Below are positions 1 to 9,813 of a DNA stretch of 64,000 nt, piece after piece. Each line of letters begins with the position of its first letter. Positions within the stretch are counted from its first letter, which is position 1. Location: positions 620,001-684,000 of the forward strand of contig NZ_OZ032147.1 of the NCBI RefSeq assembly GCF_964026435.1. The letters run 5' to 3'. The notes under the pieces are model-generated. The model worked only from the letters and a program-made list of their open reading frames with translations, did no database searches and was not told where the DNA came from. A program made the translations under genes and the position numbers. This DNA is from Rickettsia endosymbiont of Gonocerus acuteangulatus. Its GTDB lineage: Bacteria; Pseudomonadota; Alphaproteobacteria; Rickettsiales; Rickettsiaceae.

Positions 1-185
1 CTATGATCATTATAAACTTGTAATTTAGTACAAATGTCATGTTTTGCTAGCAATTTTTGTGATATTCTAGTATCCTCGCATAAGATAATATCCGAGTTTT
101 TTAGGGTTGATATAGCACGAAGTGTGATATCTTCAAAATTGCCAATCGGTGTCGAAACAATATATAATCCCGCTTTTAAAAACAT
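1..185 (-). CDS. rsmI: 16S rRNA (cytidine-2'-O)-methyltransferase RsmI, N-terminal part (runs off the window)
   Basis: The minus strand reads from an ATG at 183-185 to the window edge. It gives about 61 residues beginning MFLKAGLYIVSTPIGNFED and containing LCEDTR and a lysine-rich stretch after it. The STPIGN segment followed by a CEDTR motif is characteristic of the tetrapyrrole-methylase-fold enzyme RsmI/YraL, which methylates C1402 of 16S rRNA using S-adenosylmethionine. The gene is divergent from the LpoA-like lipoprotein gene starting at 211, with only 25 bp between them. The same yraL-yraM pairing is common in proteobacteria, which supports both calls. The C-terminal three quarters lie outside the window. 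Confidence 0.9.
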   Translation of the reverse strand, partial: MFLKAGLYIVSTPIGNFEDITLRAISTLKNSDIILCEDTRISQKLLAKHDICTKLQVYNDH

Positions 186-210
186 AATTTTTTAATCTTG
201 TAGTAATATT

Positions 211-1329
211 ATGGCTAGTATAACACGAAACTTTGCAAAAATCATTTTAATGTTTTTTTGTTCCTTATATCTATCATCCTGTCAAACTTCCAAAGAAGAA
301 ACTATTGTACCTGTAAAAAAAGCACAGAAAGAAATTGAGATTGCAATTTTAATGCCTAACCAAGGTCCTGATGGTATTGTTGGTAAGCAATATAAAGATT
401 TGATTAAAATGGGTCTTAATGATGGAGTAAAGTCTTATATCCATGTTACATCATATGATGGCTCAGATGAAAAAAATGTGTTAGCTGCTATGGATAAAAT
501 AGTAGCACGTAAAACTAAAATTATCCTAGGTCCTTTATATTCTAACTTTACTTCTTTAATAGCCGAAAAAGCCAAAGCCAATAATATTGTTATAATAACT
601 ATGTCAAATAATCCAGCTCTTGCAGATGATAAATTATTCGTATTTGGTCATGCACCTTTAAAGCAGCTAATCCGAATCGTTAATTATTATGGAAGTAGTC
701 ATAAGGATTTTATGGCATTACTGCCTACAGGCAAACACTCTCAAACTGTTAGTCAAGTTATGCAAAATATTTTGATTCAGAAAAATGCCACCTTAGCACT
801 TACTGAATTTTATGAAGATAATCCTGAATTTATTGCAAAGGCTGTAAAAAATGTTTCGGATAATACCGATATTATAAATGAACGCAGCGATACAACAAAG
901 CCTATTATTTATATATCAGATGATCCAAAGAATTTAAGCCTACTTGCTGGTAGTATTAATAAATATAATTTAGATAAAAAAGCTATATTAATTGGTGATA
1001 ACCGCATTGATGTAGATTATCCAGAAAATATTGATATTAGTTTTACTGGCTCATTAAATACCCTTAACAGTAATGTTTCTGAGCGAGCAAAAGCTCTCGG
1101 AATTAATCATATGGGTTTTATGCATTTACTTGCCTATGATTTAGGACATATGACTGCCAGCTTCATAGGAAATGAATTCGATTTAAGCAGATTTTTAAAT
1201 AGAATAAATAGTAGACAACCATATATAGGTTTATCTGGCAATATTCATTTTGTTGATGGAATAGCCCAAAGGCAATATGATATTATTAAAAAAGAAAATG
1301 GTATTTATTCTACTGTTTCAGGGAGTTAA
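211..1329 (+). CDS. LpoA/YraM-like penicillin-binding-protein activator lipoprotein
   Basis: This is a 372-residue protein with a short lysine/arginine start, a hydrophobic stretch and a lipobox ending LYLSSC, with the lipidated Cys at about residue 24. It is therefore probably an outer-membrane lipoprotein. The body (IEIAILMPNQGPDGIVGKQ, then KIILGPLYSNFTSLIAEKA) has the periplasmic type I substrate-binding fold seen in the C-terminal domain of LpoA and in branched-chain amino-acid binding proteins. LpoA activates the peptidoglycan synthase PBP1A from the outer membrane in gammaproteobacteria. Alphaproteobacterial members are shorter and lack the N-terminal TPR domain, as here. Linkage to rsmI supports the assignment; an exact partner is inference. 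Confidence 0.8.
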   Translation: MASITRNFAKIILMFFCSLYLSSCQTSKEETIVPVKKAQKEIEIAILMPNQGPDGIVGKQYKDLIKMGLNDGVKSYIHVTSYDGSDEKNVLAAMDKIVARKTKIILGPLYSNFTSLIAEKAKANNIVIITMSNNPALADDKLFVFGHAPLKQLIRIVNYYGSSHKDFMALLPTGKHSQTVSQVMQNILIQKNATLALTEFYEDNPEFIAKAVKNVSDNTDIINERSDTTKPIIYISDDPKNLSLLAGSINKYNLDKKAILIGDNRIDVDYPENIDISFTGSLNTLNSNVSERAKALGINHMGFMHLLAYDLGHMTASFIGNEFDLSRFLNRINSRQPYIGLSGNIHFVDGIAQRQYDIIKKENGIYSTVSGS

Positions 1330-1360
1330 ATATCTAATCCATTTGTTGCATTGATCTTTT

Positions 1361-1445
1361 CTCTGTCATTGCGAGCGAATGAAATGAGCGTGGCAATCTC
1401 AGGAATTTTATACTACCTCATGAAATTGGCTTCTATCATCCTATG
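1361..1445. repeat. dispersed palindromic repeat, family C
   Basis: The stretch contains GTCATTGCGAGCGAATG, then GGCAATCTCAGGAATTTTAT, then ACTACCTCATGAAATTGG. The same core recurs around 3341-3429, 7191-7419 (split by a MITE), 27544-27642, 43484-43560 and 43828-43902, on either strand. The arms GCAATCTC and GAGATTGC form a long imperfect palindrome. It resembles the dispersed repeats known in Rickettsia intergenic DNA. The remaining sequence between 1330 and 1688 also carries a short fragment around TGTCATTCCGTGACCCCGC at about 1481-1510; no gene is visible. Confidence 0.6.
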
Positions 1446-1688
1446 GACAAGTCAACTTTGTTGCATGGATCATTTTCACCTGTCATTCCGTGACCCCGCC
1501 ACGGAATCCACAAAATTCAACTGAGTTTATTATAATTAAATAAGACTTACAAAATCAGATTGACTTATTTGAAGTTTTGCCTAGAATCTTTTTGAGGCTG
1601 CTTTGGGGTGTCGAAACCTCACGCCAATATGGTTGTATCTACTATAAACGATACGCCCTCAACTTTATTAGGGTTGGGGTGATAGGGG

Positions 1689-2815
1689 CTTTGTTCGGAA
1701 GGGTAATAAAAAAGGAAGGGTAGTATGTAGAGAATACCATATAATATTCTGGAATAGATAAGTTATAAATTAAAAATGCCATACAAAGAAAGAACAAAAA
1801 CAGGTTTGCCAAGAAAAATAGATAGGCCGAGATATAAAATAACCAATTGGTCACAATATAACGATAGTTTAAAAAAAAGAGGGATGGTCAGCCTGTATTT
1901 CCCTGAAGGTGATTTAGAGTCTTTGTTCATTAATACACAACCTTACGTAGAGGGAGAATCTGGGAGGACAACGACATACCAAGTACCATATATACAACTA
2001 ATTTATACATTATATCGTTTATTTGATTTCGGGCAGCGTCAAATAACAGGTTACTTTGAGGATCTATGGCGGGGCAAGGGTCTTGAGATTCCAGTACCAA
2101 GTTTTGGTCATCTATGTGATTTATTTTCACAGATACCATTAGAGGTCAAACAGTTTTGCAATAAACTTGCTGTGCGTATCAAGAATGGCGAAGCTATATC
2201 TCTGATACTAGATAGCACAGGTCTTAGATTTAATACAGCTAGTAACTAGTATGAAACAAAATACAATAAAGTCTGTAAGAATAAGCCATGGCAGAAAATG
2301 CATATTTCTATAGATCCTGCAATGAATATTCATGATGTTGAGATTACTGATTGCTATACTGCTGATATAGAGATGCTAGAGTCCTTAATACCAGAGAATA
2401 TATCGGTAGATAGAGTAATTGCTGATGGTGCTTACTATAGTATTGAAGGAGTTGAGAAATTAAGTAATTGCGGTATTACGCCAGTAATGCCTCCCCCACG
2501 TAATGCTAAGATATATGGTCAAGATAACACCATATGGCATGATAAGGTTGTAAGTTATATTAGTAAGAAAGGTAACATTTATGCATTTTATAAAAAATAC
2601 TGTTATGGAATTAGGGCACGAATTGAAGCTCAAATTTCAAGAATTAAGAGATGTATTGGTTCATCTCTATTAACTAAAAAAATATCATCACAAAAACATG
2701 AAACAATTGTTATTACCAATATTATAAATTTATGGAATTCATTCGGTAAATGTGTCGCAGTCAAAATAGGATAATTACGTCTAAAAAAGACCAACAGATA
2801 CCCTTCCGAACAAAG
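1689..2815 (+). mobile_element. IS5-family insertion sequence, full length, inactive
   Basis: The element is about 1.13 kb. Its ends are inverted repeats: CTTTGTTCGGAAGGGTA on the left and TACCCTTCCGAACAAAG on the right. Inside is one transposase reading frame on the plus strand, interrupted by an in-frame TAG. An inverted partial copy of its left half directly follows at about 2819-3190, so the locus has a long inverted repeat with arms of about 375 bp around a central spacer. Confidence 0.8.
1776..2774 (+). pseudogene. IS5-family transposase with an internal stop codon
   Basis: Two open segments, 1776-2249 (157 aa) and 2298-2774 (158 aa), lie in the same reading frame. They are separated only by a TAG at 2247-2249 followed by 16 sense codons (YETKYNK...PWQKMHISID). 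Read through the stop, the product would be 332 residues. It has the IS5-type N-terminus, the first Asp in LILDSTGLR, a second Asp in VIADGAYYS, and a Glu in the YGIRARIEAQISRIKR region, consistent with a DDE transposase. The single nonsense change, with no frameshift, suggests recent inactivation. Confidence 0.8.
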
Positions 2816-2818
2816 TCC

Positions 2819-3190
2819 CTCAAAGTAACCTGTTATTTGACGCTGCCCGAAATCAAATAAACGATATAATGTATAAATTAGTTGTATATATGGTACTTGG
2901 TATGTCGTTGTCCTCCCAGATTCTCCCTCTATGTAAGGTTGTGTATTAATGAACAAAGACTCTAAATCACCTTCAGGGAAATACAGGCTGACCATCCCTC
3001 TTTTTCTTAAACTATCGTTATATTGTGACCAATTGGTTATTTTATATCTCGGCTTATCTATTTTTCTTGGCAAACCTGTTTTTGTTCTTTCTTTGTATGG
3101 CATTTTTAATTTATAACTTATCTATTCCAGAATATTATATGGTATTCTCTACATACTACCCTTCCTTTTTTATTACCCTTCCGAACAAAG
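2819..3190 (-). mobile_element. IS5-family element, inverted 5'-partial copy
   Basis: This segment is a near-identical inverted copy of the left part of the preceding IS5 element. It ends at 3190 with the terminal repeat CCCTTCCGAACAAAG. It carries the first 95 or so codons of the transposase (start at 3103, minus strand) and breaks off where the neighbouring full element begins. The long minus-strand open frame that continues to 2630 is only read-through into the antisense of the first copy and is not a gene. Confidence 0.75.
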
Positions 3191-3221
3191 CCCATTCTCC
3201 CCTTTTATCCCGTGATTTATG

Positions 3222-3435
3222 AACTAGATCCAGTTAAAAATACTAATAAAATTAGTATTTTTTATTATTTTCTGGATCTAGTTCCCAAACAACTAGATGA
3301 CACCGAGGGTGTTTTTCGATCCACGCAGGCAATGCCTTGCGAGGAGCGAAGCTTTGTTGCAATCTCAGGAATTTTATACTACCTTATGAGATTGCCGCGT
3401 CGAAACTTGCAGTTTCTCCTCGCAATGACTTTATA
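3222..3435. repeat. hairpin repeat followed by a family C palindromic repeat
   Basis: GAACTAGATCCAG at 3220-3234 is mirrored by CTGGATCTAGTTC at about 3273-3286, enclosing a second inverted pair around AATACTAATAAAATTAGTATT. A related but diverged hairpin occurs near 14081-14140. After it comes a family C repeat (3341-3429) containing TTGCAATCTCAGGAATTTTA and ending TCCTCGCAATGAC. The repeat stops just after the porin stop codon, so it could act as a bidirectional transcription stop, but that is inference. Confidence 0.55.
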
Positions 3436-4746
3436 TTAGAACTTAAGTTTTGTACCGATTAAACCAACAGTACCTTTAGTTTTCTTATTAGGAGCTTCAG
3501 GATAATATACTGGTTTACCTTTAGCTTGGAAATGTGAAATTTCTGCATATGGTAATAAACCTGGCATAATTTTATATTCTGTAGCTACAGTTATAGTATC
3601 CACAGTGTTCTTATATCTTGAAGATTTAAAATAGCTAAGGCTTGTTTTTATAGGACCTTGACCATAAGCGATAGCTCCGTTGTAATAATAAGTATTACGA
3701 CCATTTTTATGGTAGTCAGGAGTTGTTAAACTTTTTCCTAGATTGCCATAAGAAGCACCACATGAGAAATTACCATATGTGAAAACTGCCCCAAGATTAT
3801 AAGCTTTTAAGTTAGATAGTTTATAAGGTTTTAATACAGTATATTCTTTGCCTGTTCCTTGGGAACGAACAGCAAGGCGAGCAGGTTTACCATATTCACC
3901 AGTAACGGATAATTTTAAATCTGCATCTTCACCAAGTGCGTGTTCATAAGTTAAACCACCAGATACTGAATCTGTAACATTTTGATTAATAGTAATAACT
4001 TGACCGTTTTCTACATTGTAACGCTTTATGCCAGTGTTAACTTTAGTAAGACCGGTAACTGAATTATCAAATGCCACATTATTTAAATTTTTATTACCAC
4101 CTGCGTTAGCAGAATCAGGGGTATAAGATATACCGGCTTGGAAACCTTTCATTTTAGGGGTATAAAAACTAATTTTTCTAGCTGCCTCAGCTCTAGCATT
4201 AAATTCATCAAAATTGTTAGAAAATGATTCTATATAAAAACTAGGGCTGGTATCAAAATCAGGTTTTAAATTATTATATTGCATGTATTTGCTAGTGAGG
4301 TTAGCATATCTCCACCATCCGCCTGTTCCAGCAACTACTTGACCACCGGTAATACGAAGCTTATTACCTGCGTCATAAGGAGAACCGAGTTCTACTTTAC
4401 CATAACTAGTCTCAATAAAGATGTGTGAACCATTATAAGATGTAGATGTTTTTGTTCTTGTAGCAGGTTGCAATACTATTTTAACCCCACCTATTACATC
4501 ATTTATAGTTTTAGTTATAGTAGCTGCAAATGCTGCCTCTGTATAAAACGCTATTTTTTTCCTATTATCACTTAAATTTTCAAATTCACCTAAACGATTT
4601 TGATTTGAGAAACCACTTTCAAATAGATAAAAACCTTCTAATTTTATTTCAGTATCAGAATTAGAAATGACAGGAGTTGTGCTTCCTGAGGCAAAACTGG
4701 TAGTAGATGCAAGACCAATAATACTTGCTAATAATAACTTTTTCAC
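3436..4746 (-). CDS. outer-membrane porin
   Basis: This is a 436-residue protein with a clean signal peptide (MKKLLLASIIGLASTTSFAS, cleavage after the Ala-Ser region) and a mature part rich in alternating Tyr/Gly/aromatic strands. It ends in the terminal KLKF, and a C-terminal Phe is the usual outer-membrane beta-barrel insertion signal. The N-terminal strands (IKLEGFYLFESGFSNQ, IFIETSYGKVELGSPYDAG) match the pattern of Gram-negative general porins, where KVELGS is a common strand. It probably forms a trimeric diffusion channel; substrate cannot be read from sequence. It is transcribed divergently from dcd, with about 290 bp of very AT-rich DNA between. Confidence 0.8.
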   Translation of the reverse strand: MKKLLLASIIGLASTTSFASGSTTPVISNSDTEIKLEGFYLFESGFSNQNRLGEFENLSDNRKKIAFYTEAAFAATITKTINDVIGGVKIVLQPATRTKTSTSYNGSHIFIETSYGKVELGSPYDAGNKLRITGGQVVAGTGGWWRYANLTSKYMQYNNLKPDFDTSPSFYIESFSNNFDEFNARAEAARKISFYTPKMKGFQAGISYTPDSANAGGNKNLNNVAFDNSVTGLTKVNTGIKRYNVENGQVITINQNVTDSVSGGLTYEHALGEDADLKLSVTGEYGKPARLAVRSQGTGKEYTVLKPYKLSNLKAYNLGAVFTYGNFSCGASYGNLGKSLTTPDYHKNGRNTYYYNGAIAYGQGPIKTSLSYFKSSRYKNTVDTITVATEYKIMPGLLPYAEISHFQAKGKPVYYPEAPNKKTKGTVGLIGTKLKF

Positions 4747-5037
4747 TTTAAAACCTCATATATTTGTGAAACTATATGCTATAATTAAGGTTATTATGTT
4801 ATAGCGGCTAAATATAATTTATGCTAAATATAATATAATTTTTAAAACTTACAATAAATAAACAAATTTTAATTTGTAATTATTTATTTATAGATGTATA
4901 ATGTTGTATTATTACAACTTATGTTATTAAAGTGGTTTAAAGTTAAAGCAATTACAATTTTAAATAAACATAATTACTTTGTATTAAAAATAATTATCAA
5001 TTATATTTTATAGTTTAACTAAATAATAATATTTACT
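4747..5037. promoter_or_regulatory. divergent porin/dcd intergenic region
   Basis: This is about 290 bp of extremely AT-rich DNA between the starts of two divergent genes. It must hold both promoters. No operator, riboswitch or repeat could be identified by reading. A short symmetric patch TATTTATAGATGTATAA-like and TGTTGTATTATTACAA (about 4904-4919) is the only notable dyad. Confidence 0.35.
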
Positions 5038-5604
5038 ATGTCTATAATGTCGGATAAATGGATAAGGGAAGCTGTTATAAATCATAAAATGATTGAGCCT
5101 TTTGCAGAAAAGCAAGTAAGGGTTAAAGATTCAGAAAAAATTATTTCATATGGCTTATCTTCTTACGGCTATGATGCTAGAGTATCAAATGAGTTTAAAA
5201 TATTCACAAATATAAACTCTACTATGGTTGATCCTAAAAATTTTGATAAATATAATTTAGTTGATAGAGAAGTAGATGTATGCATTATCCCGCCTAACAG
5301 CTTTGCACTTGGAAGAACTGTAGAATATTTTAAAATACCACGTGATGTATTAGTTATTTGTGTTGGTAAATCTACTTATGCAAGATGCGGTATAATAGTA
5401 AATGTTACGCCTCTAGAACCAGAATGGGAGGGGCATGTAACTCTAGAGTTTTCAAATACTACACCGCTGCCAGCTAAGATTTATGCAAATGAGGGAGCTT
5501 GTCAATTTTTATTTTTAAAAGGTGATCAAATTTGTGACTTATCGTATGCAGATCGTCAAGGAAAATATATGAAACAATTAGGTGTAACTCTACCATTAAC
5601 ATAA
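5038..5604 (+). CDS. dcd: dCTP deaminase
   Basis: This 188-residue protein is of normal length for the family. It contains [21 protein letters not shown] near the N-terminus, [31 protein letters not shown] in the middle and [14 protein letters not shown] after it. The last carries the conserved Glu region of the homotrimeric dUTPase/dCTP deaminase fold. The enzyme converts dCTP to dUTP plus ammonia, feeding dTTP synthesis. The start at 5038 gives MSIMSDKW; the second Met, at 5047, is the start more often used in the family and equally possible. Confidence 0.93.
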   Translation: MSIMSDKWIREAVINHKMIEPFAEKQVRVKDSEKIISYGLSSYGYDARVSNEFKIFTNINSTMVDPKNFDKYNLVDREVDVCIIPPNSFALGRTVEYFKIPRDVLVICVGKSTYARCGIIVNVTPLEPEWEGHVTLEFSNTTPLPAKIYANEGACQFLFLKGDQICDLSYADRQGKYMKQLGVTLPLT

Positions 5605-5736
5605 TTGTTACTTTTTTTGTTGCAAGATACATGTAAATTATTTTATATAAAAGTATGTTAATTTTTACCCCAAGATAACATAAAGTATAATTTTTTATAA
5701 TATATTTAATAACCATTTTTCTTAATAAAGGATTTT

Positions 5737-6195
5737 ATGAATACAATAAATACCGACGCAAACGAGGCGATGCCTCATATTTCTGTTAATGCACAATATA
5801 TAAAAGACCTATCTCTTGAAAATCCTGATGCTCCATCTTCTTTGACAGCTTTAGAACATAGACCTCAAATTGATTTGTCTCTTGATATAAATATCACTAA
5901 TCTATCAGAAGAAAATTTTTATGAAGTCGAATTAAATATTGAAGCAGTAGCAAGAAATGAGAAATATAAATTATTTCAAGTAGAGCTAAAATATGCAGGT
6001 GTATTTAACTTAATTAATATTGCTCCTGAGCAACATCAAATTTTGCTATCAGTCCATTGTCCGGCAATGATATTTCCATTTGCTAGAAAAATCATAGCAA
6101 GTTGTACTCAAGATGCGGGATTTCAACCTTTAATGATTGACCCGATAGATTTCGGAGCTTTGTACCATAAGAAAATGTCAGAGCATCAGAACTAA
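5737..6195 (+). CDS. secB: protein-export chaperone SecB
   Basis: The 152-residue acidic protein contains [21 protein letters not shown] near the N-terminus and [36 protein letters not shown] in the C-terminal half. Both are SecB signatures. SecB is a homotetrameric cytosolic chaperone that keeps preproteins unfolded and delivers them to SecA. Clients here would include the porin and autotransporter. An AAAGGA ribosome-binding site lies just upstream of the ATG. Confidence 0.95.
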   Translation: MNTINTDANEAMPHISVNAQYIKDLSLENPDAPSSLTALEHRPQIDLSLDINITNLSEENFYEVELNIEAVARNEKYKLFQVELKYAGVFNLINIAPEQHQILLSVHCPAMIFPFARKIIASCTQDAGFQPLMIDPIDFGALYHKKMSEHQN

Positions 6196-6427
6196 AAACC
6201 GCTTAAGTATTATGAAATCTTACCTTTTACTTAATTAATTGGCATGGTTTTTAAATCACAGACATACTTTAATAGTAAAAATTTTATCAATCATAATTAA
6301 AAATTCTTTACCTACGTTGCTAATAAATGTATAAAGCACTAATAAAAAATTATAATTTAGTTAACAATAATTAACTGTAATTAAATTATAGCACAAACAT
6401 AAAAATTGAATTTTAGGAGAAAATAAA

Positions 6428-7147
6428 ATGAGAGTTTTATTAATTGAAGATGAACCAGAAATGGCTAATCTAATTGAGCTTACTTTAGCTTCAGAAGGAA
6501 TAGTTTGCGATAAAGTTTCGGTTGGTTTAGAAGGTTTAAGATTAGGTAAACTTGGTAGGTATGATCTGATGATTTTAGATCTAATGTTACCTGATATTAA
6601 TGGTTTCGAAATATTACTAAGATTGCGTGCAGCAAAAATAAAAACCCCTATTTTAATCTTATCTAGCTTAACTGATACAGATCAAAAGATTACTGGCTTT
6701 TCTTCAGGAGCTGATGACTACTTAACTAAACCATTTGTTAGAGAAGAGCTAATCGCTAGAATTAAAGCTATAGTTAGACGTTCTAAAGGGCATGCTGCAT
6801 CAGTATTTAGATTAGATAAAGTCAGTGTAAATTTAGATACTAGAAGTGTTGAAATTGACGGTAAAAAAGTACATTTAACCAATAAAGAATATGCTATTTT
6901 AGAACTATTAATATTGCGTAGAGGAACAATTTTAACTAAAGAGATGTTCTTAAATCATTTATATAGTAGTCTTGATGAACCTGAAACGAAGATCATTGAT
7001 GTATTTATCTGTAAATTGCGTAAGAAATTAAGTGATGCTGCTGGTGGTAAAGACTATATAGATACAGTTTGGGGACGCGGTTATATGTTAAAAGAGTATG
7101 ATGAGAATGGACATGGACATAAGGAAGCTTTAGCCCAAGGAGCATAG
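6428..7147 (+). CDS. ctrA: CtrA-type response regulator
   Basis: This 239-residue OmpR-family regulator has a receiver domain with acidic pocket IEDE at residues 6-9, phosphoacceptor Asp51 in [10 protein letters not shown], and the KPF lysine. A winged-helix DNA-binding domain follows ([15 protein letters not shown] to [11 protein letters not shown]). The C-terminal domain ([31 protein letters not shown]) matches the diagnostic CtrA sequence of alphaproteobacteria closely, so this is CtrA rather than a generic OmpR protein. CtrA is a master cell-cycle regulator activated by the CckA-ChpT phosphorelay. A strong AGGAG site at 6415-6419 precedes the start. Rickettsia annotation sometimes calls this gene czcR. 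Confidence 0.92.
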   Translation: MRVLLIEDEPEMANLIELTLASEGIVCDKVSVGLEGLRLGKLGRYDLMILDLMLPDINGFEILLRLRAAKIKTPILILSSLTDTDQKITGFSSGADDYLTKPFVREELIARIKAIVRRSKGHAASVFRLDKVSVNLDTRSVEIDGKKVHLTNKEYAILELLILRRGTILTKEMFLNHLYSSLDEPETKIIDVFICKLRKKLSDAAGGKDYIDTVWGRGYMLKEYDENGHGHKEALAQGA

Positions 7148-7190
7148 TGTCTTTTCATTTAGAAATAGGTGTTGTTGCATGAATACTAAG

Positions 7191-7420
7191 TCGTCATTGC
7201 GAGCAGTTGTAGGCTGCGTGGCAATCTCATGAAGTGGCAAAACTTACGCTATGTTATAGCAAATATGCTAAAAACTCTTATTACACAGCAATGTTTTATA
7301 GTGAAGCACTTCATAATATCCCTTAATTCATGGGCATTATATCAAACATAGCATAAGTTTTGGTGGTATAAAACTCCTGAGATTGCCGCATCAATGCTAC
7401 GTATCTCCTCGCAATGACAA
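7191..7420. repeat. family C palindromic repeat split by a MITE
   Basis: TCGTCATTGCGAGCAGTTG and GGCAATCTCATGAAGTGG on the left continue after the MITE as TATAAAACTCCTGAGATTG and CCTCGCAATGAC. Removing the MITE (7238-7362) and one GTGG copy restores a normal family C repeat like those at 1361 and 3341. No gene is seen between ctrA and queF. Confidence 0.7.
7238..7362 (+). mobile_element. 125-bp MITE related to the IS701-like element
   Basis: It begins CAAAACTTACGCTATG and ends CATAGCATAAGTTTTG, the same termini as the 1110-bp IS701-like elements of this window. It has no coding capacity. The flanking target duplication is GTGG (7234-7237 and 7363-7366), 4 bp long. The target is a dispersed family C repeat. 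Three other copies are at 22653, 57214 and 60533. Confidence 0.85.
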
Positions 7421-7447
7421 AAAAACTTTTCATTTACTTAATATATT

Positions 7448-8269
7448 ATGACATTATCTAATTCCGCTCTTGGTAAAAAAAGTACTTATAAAGATACTTA
7501 TGATCCAACTTTATTATTTAAAATCCCACGCATAGATAATCGTAAAGAATTAGGTCTAGTTAATGATAAGCTTCCATTTTTTGGCATAGATGTTTGGAAT
7601 GCTTATGAGCTATCTTGGCTTGATAAAAAAGGCAAGCCTTGTGTTGCGATCTTTACTTTTTTTGTGCCAACAACTTCTTCTCATATCGTAGAATCTAAAT
7701 CAGTAAAGTTATATCTTAATTCTTTTAATAATTTTGCTGTTGATTCCGTCGATGAGTTAAAAAGAATTGTTTTGCAAGATTTAAGTAAGGCTACACATGT
7801 CGAAGTGACAGGAGAAATATTTCCTATAAATACAAAAATAGAATTTGGTACTCCAACCGGCATTAACATCGATGATTTAGATATAGAATGTAGTGAATAT
7901 GGTCCACCCAATAATAGCTTGATTAAACATGAAGATGTTTTAGTAGAGGAAGAACTTAATTCTAATTTATTAAAATCAAACTGTTTAGTAACAGGGCAAC
8001 CGGATTGGGGGACAATAATTATAAAATATAAAGGAAAAAAGTTAAAACACGATGCACTTCTAAAATATTTAATATCTTTTAGAAATTTTAATGAATTTGC
8101 CGAGCAATGTGCAGAGCGTATTTTTACTGATATCAAAAATGCTATAAATCCTGAATTTCTTTCTATCTATATAATATATACAAGACGAGGCGGAATTGAT
8201 ATTTGCCCGTATCGTACAACTGATTCAAACTATACTCTACCGAGTTCTAAAAGACTAATTAGGCAGTGA
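7448..8269 (+). CDS. queF: NADPH-dependent 7-cyano-7-deazaguanine reductase QueF
   Basis: The 273-residue protein is the long (E. coli-like) QueF type with tandem T-fold domains. It has the catalytic-cysteine segment [13 protein letters not shown] (Cys179), the [23 protein letters not shown] helix and the C-terminal [14 protein letters not shown]. The enzyme reduces preQ0 to preQ1 in queuosine tRNA-modification synthesis. The remaining queuosine genes are not in the window. It stands alone between two repeat-bearing intergenic regions. Confidence 0.95.
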   Translation: MTLSNSALGKKSTYKDTYDPTLLFKIPRIDNRKELGLVNDKLPFFGIDVWNAYELSWLDKKGKPCVAIFTFFVPTTSSHIVESKSVKLYLNSFNNFAVDSVDELKRIVLQDLSKATHVEVTGEIFPINTKIEFGTPTGINIDDLDIECSEYGPPNNSLIKHEDVLVEEELNSNLLKSNCLVTGQPDWGTIIIKYKGKKLKHDALLKYLISFRNFNEFAEQCAERIFTDIKNAINPEFLSIYIIYTRRGGIDICPYRTTDSNYTLPSSKRLIRQ

Positions 8270-8275
8270 TATAAT

Positions 8276-8588
8276 AGTACCGGACAGTTATTATTCTATA
8301 GTCATTCCCGCTTAAGGCTTGTCCCGCGTGGATCGAAAGTCGTCATTGCGAGCGAGCGAAGCGAGTACGGCAATCCAGAAAAAATAATAAAAAATGCTAA
8401 TTTATAGCATTTTTTGGCTGGATTGCTTCGTCAATTACTTCGTAATTTCCTTAGCTCAGACTGAAAAACTGATCCACGCAGACAATGCCTACTCACGTAT
8501 TATTAACTGCTGTCGCTCCCCAATGATATACCCCAATGATACCGTGCAATTACTTTCAAATTCGCTTGTATCGACCTTATGGAATGTG
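8276..8588. repeat. dispersed repeats (families A and B fragments) downstream of queF
   Basis: TAGTACCGGACAGTTATTATTC at about 8275-8296 is the edge of repeat family B. Next comes GCAATCCAGAAAAAATAATA, then AAAAATGCTAATTTATAGC, then GGCTGGATTGCTTCG, at about 8371-8430. This is a long hairpin (family A) also present near 38400-38456 and 56636-56700. The region lies between convergent queF and atpF, so it may serve as a terminator for both. No gene is supported here. Confidence 0.55.
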
Positions 8589-9062
8589 CTATACTTTATC
8601 CATTAAATTCTTAGCTATGTCAGTTTCTGAGAGATTATTATTTTTGGTTGAGTGAAAATATTCTGAAACGAGTTTAACAACTTCATCAGAAAATTCATCT
8701 TGTAATTCTTTACTTGCTAATAATTTTTGGCTTTCAATTAATTTAATAGTTTCAACTTTCTTATGCTCTAAAAATTCTTCAATTTCTTTAGTTTTCTCTT
8801 GAACTATTTTTTTTGTGATTTCGTTATTTTCTTTGGTCATTTGAAGTTGCAAAGCTTCTAAATTTTTTATTTGCTCTTCAGTTTGTTCAAATAATAATTT
8901 TGCATCATCTTTTAATTTTTCAGCTTTTAGAACTCTCTCTTGTACTTCTAAAACTTTCGTGTCTAAAGATTTTAAAATTGCTTTTTTTGCTGGTCTATAA
9001 ATTAAATATACAAAAATTATAAAACTAATAGCAAGCCAAAAGCTTTCATCTAGAAAATGCAT
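8589..9062 (-). CDS. atpF: ATP synthase F0 subunit b
   Basis: This 157-residue protein has one N-terminal membrane helix ([18 protein letters not shown]) and a long charged helix of about 120 residues, the classic b-subunit stator stalk. Two paralogous stalk genes are adjacent (this and the b' gene at 9065), an arrangement typical of alphaproteobacteria. It is the last gene of the operon atpI-atpB-atpE-atpX-atpF. The gap to the preceding b' gene is 2 bp. The F1 genes are not in this window, as in other Rickettsia, where F0 and F1 are separate. Confidence 0.93.
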   Translation of the reverse strand: MHFLDESFWLAISFIIFVYLIYRPAKKAILKSLDTKVLEVQERVLKAEKLKDDAKLLFEQTEEQIKNLEALQLQMTKENNEITKKIVQEKTKEIEEFLEHKKVETIKLIESQKLLASKELQDEFSDEVVKLVSEYFHSTKNNNLSETDIAKNLMDKV

Positions 9063-9064
9063 TA

Positions 9065-9538
9065 TTATTGTATTTTTATATTTTTTAGTAAGTTTATATC
9101 TGCTTTAGTGCCAGTGATTTTTTCGATAATACTAGCAGCAAGCATTATAGTCGCATCTACTTTACTAGTTCTAAATTTTTCTGCAACTAATTTTATATCT
9201 TTAATATTTTGATTTATAAGCTTTCGTAGGTTTTGTTCTAAATTATTTTTTTTAATTAAAAATTCTGCCTCTAAAGAATCTATTTTTTCTTTTTTTAACC
9301 TGTCTATTTCAGTACTTATTCTTGTTATTTCTTCATTATAATATTTATTTAGCTTTTCGATTTCAAAAGCTAATTCATCTGCTTTTGCAATGTTATCTTG
9401 AATATTAGATTGTCTATTATTTAAAACTCTTTCAATTTTAGTAACTATAAATTTGTAGACAAAAATATATAATAAGCTAAAAGTAACTATTAGCCAAAAA
9501 ATTTGTGAATAATATGTATTAATATCAAATTGAGGCAT
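9065..9538 (-). CDS. atpX: ATP synthase F0 subunit b'
   Basis: This 157-residue protein starts at [20 protein letters not shown]. An alternative start five codons upstream (9553) is open, but the MPQFD start fits the family better. One membrane helix is followed by an acidic/lysine-rich coiled coil. It is the divergent second stalk subunit (b') found in alphaproteobacteria and phototrophs, forming a b-b' heterodimer with the neighbouring atpF product. Confidence 0.9.
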   Translation of the reverse strand: MPQFDINTYYSQIFWLIVTFSLLYIFVYKFIVTKIERVLNNRQSNIQDNIAKADELAFEIEKLNKYYNEEITRISTEIDRLKKEKIDSLEAEFLIKKNNLEQNLRKLINQNIKDIKLVAEKFRTSKVDATIMLAASIIEKITGTKADINLLKNIKIQ

Positions 9539-9556
9539 ATTATTTAAAAGCAAATT

Positions 9557-9781
9557 TTAGGAAAAGATAAGTAGCATTGCGATTACAAAAGAAAAAAGCC
9601 CCATTGCTTCAGCAAGACCTGCACCAATAAGTGCCATTCTCTGAAGCTGTTCGGTAGCTGAAGGATTTCTAGCTATTGAATTAAGTAGTGAACTAAATAT
9701 ATTACTGACGCCTAAAGCTGCACCAAGCATTCCAATAGCCATACAACCAACACCAATGAACTTTAAAGAAACCATATCCAT
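9557..9781 (-). CDS. atpE: ATP synthase F0 subunit c
   Basis: This is a 74-residue hairpin of two membrane helices joined by the polar loop [12 protein letters not shown]. The proton-carrying Glu is at position 58 in [10 protein letters not shown]. The start is taken at MDMVSLKF; four more codons (MSFF) are open upstream to 9793, but that is longer than the usual length. The protein forms the rotating c-ring. Confidence 0.93.
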
Positions 9782-9813
9782 AAAAAAACTCAACTTTAAT
9801 TAATTAAAAAACT

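Noticed and set aside
2630-3103. 157-residue open frame on the minus strand
   Set aside because: Only the first 95 or so codons are IS5 transposase; the rest is antisense of the neighbouring copy.
6196-6427. CtrA autoregulatory sites upstream of ctrA
   Set aside because: TTAA motifs are abundant in this AT-rich DNA; no clear TTAA-N7-TTAA arrangement stands out from background by eye.
7681-8136. 151-residue minus-strand open frame inside queF
   Set aside because: Shadow of queF, which has full catalytic motifs.
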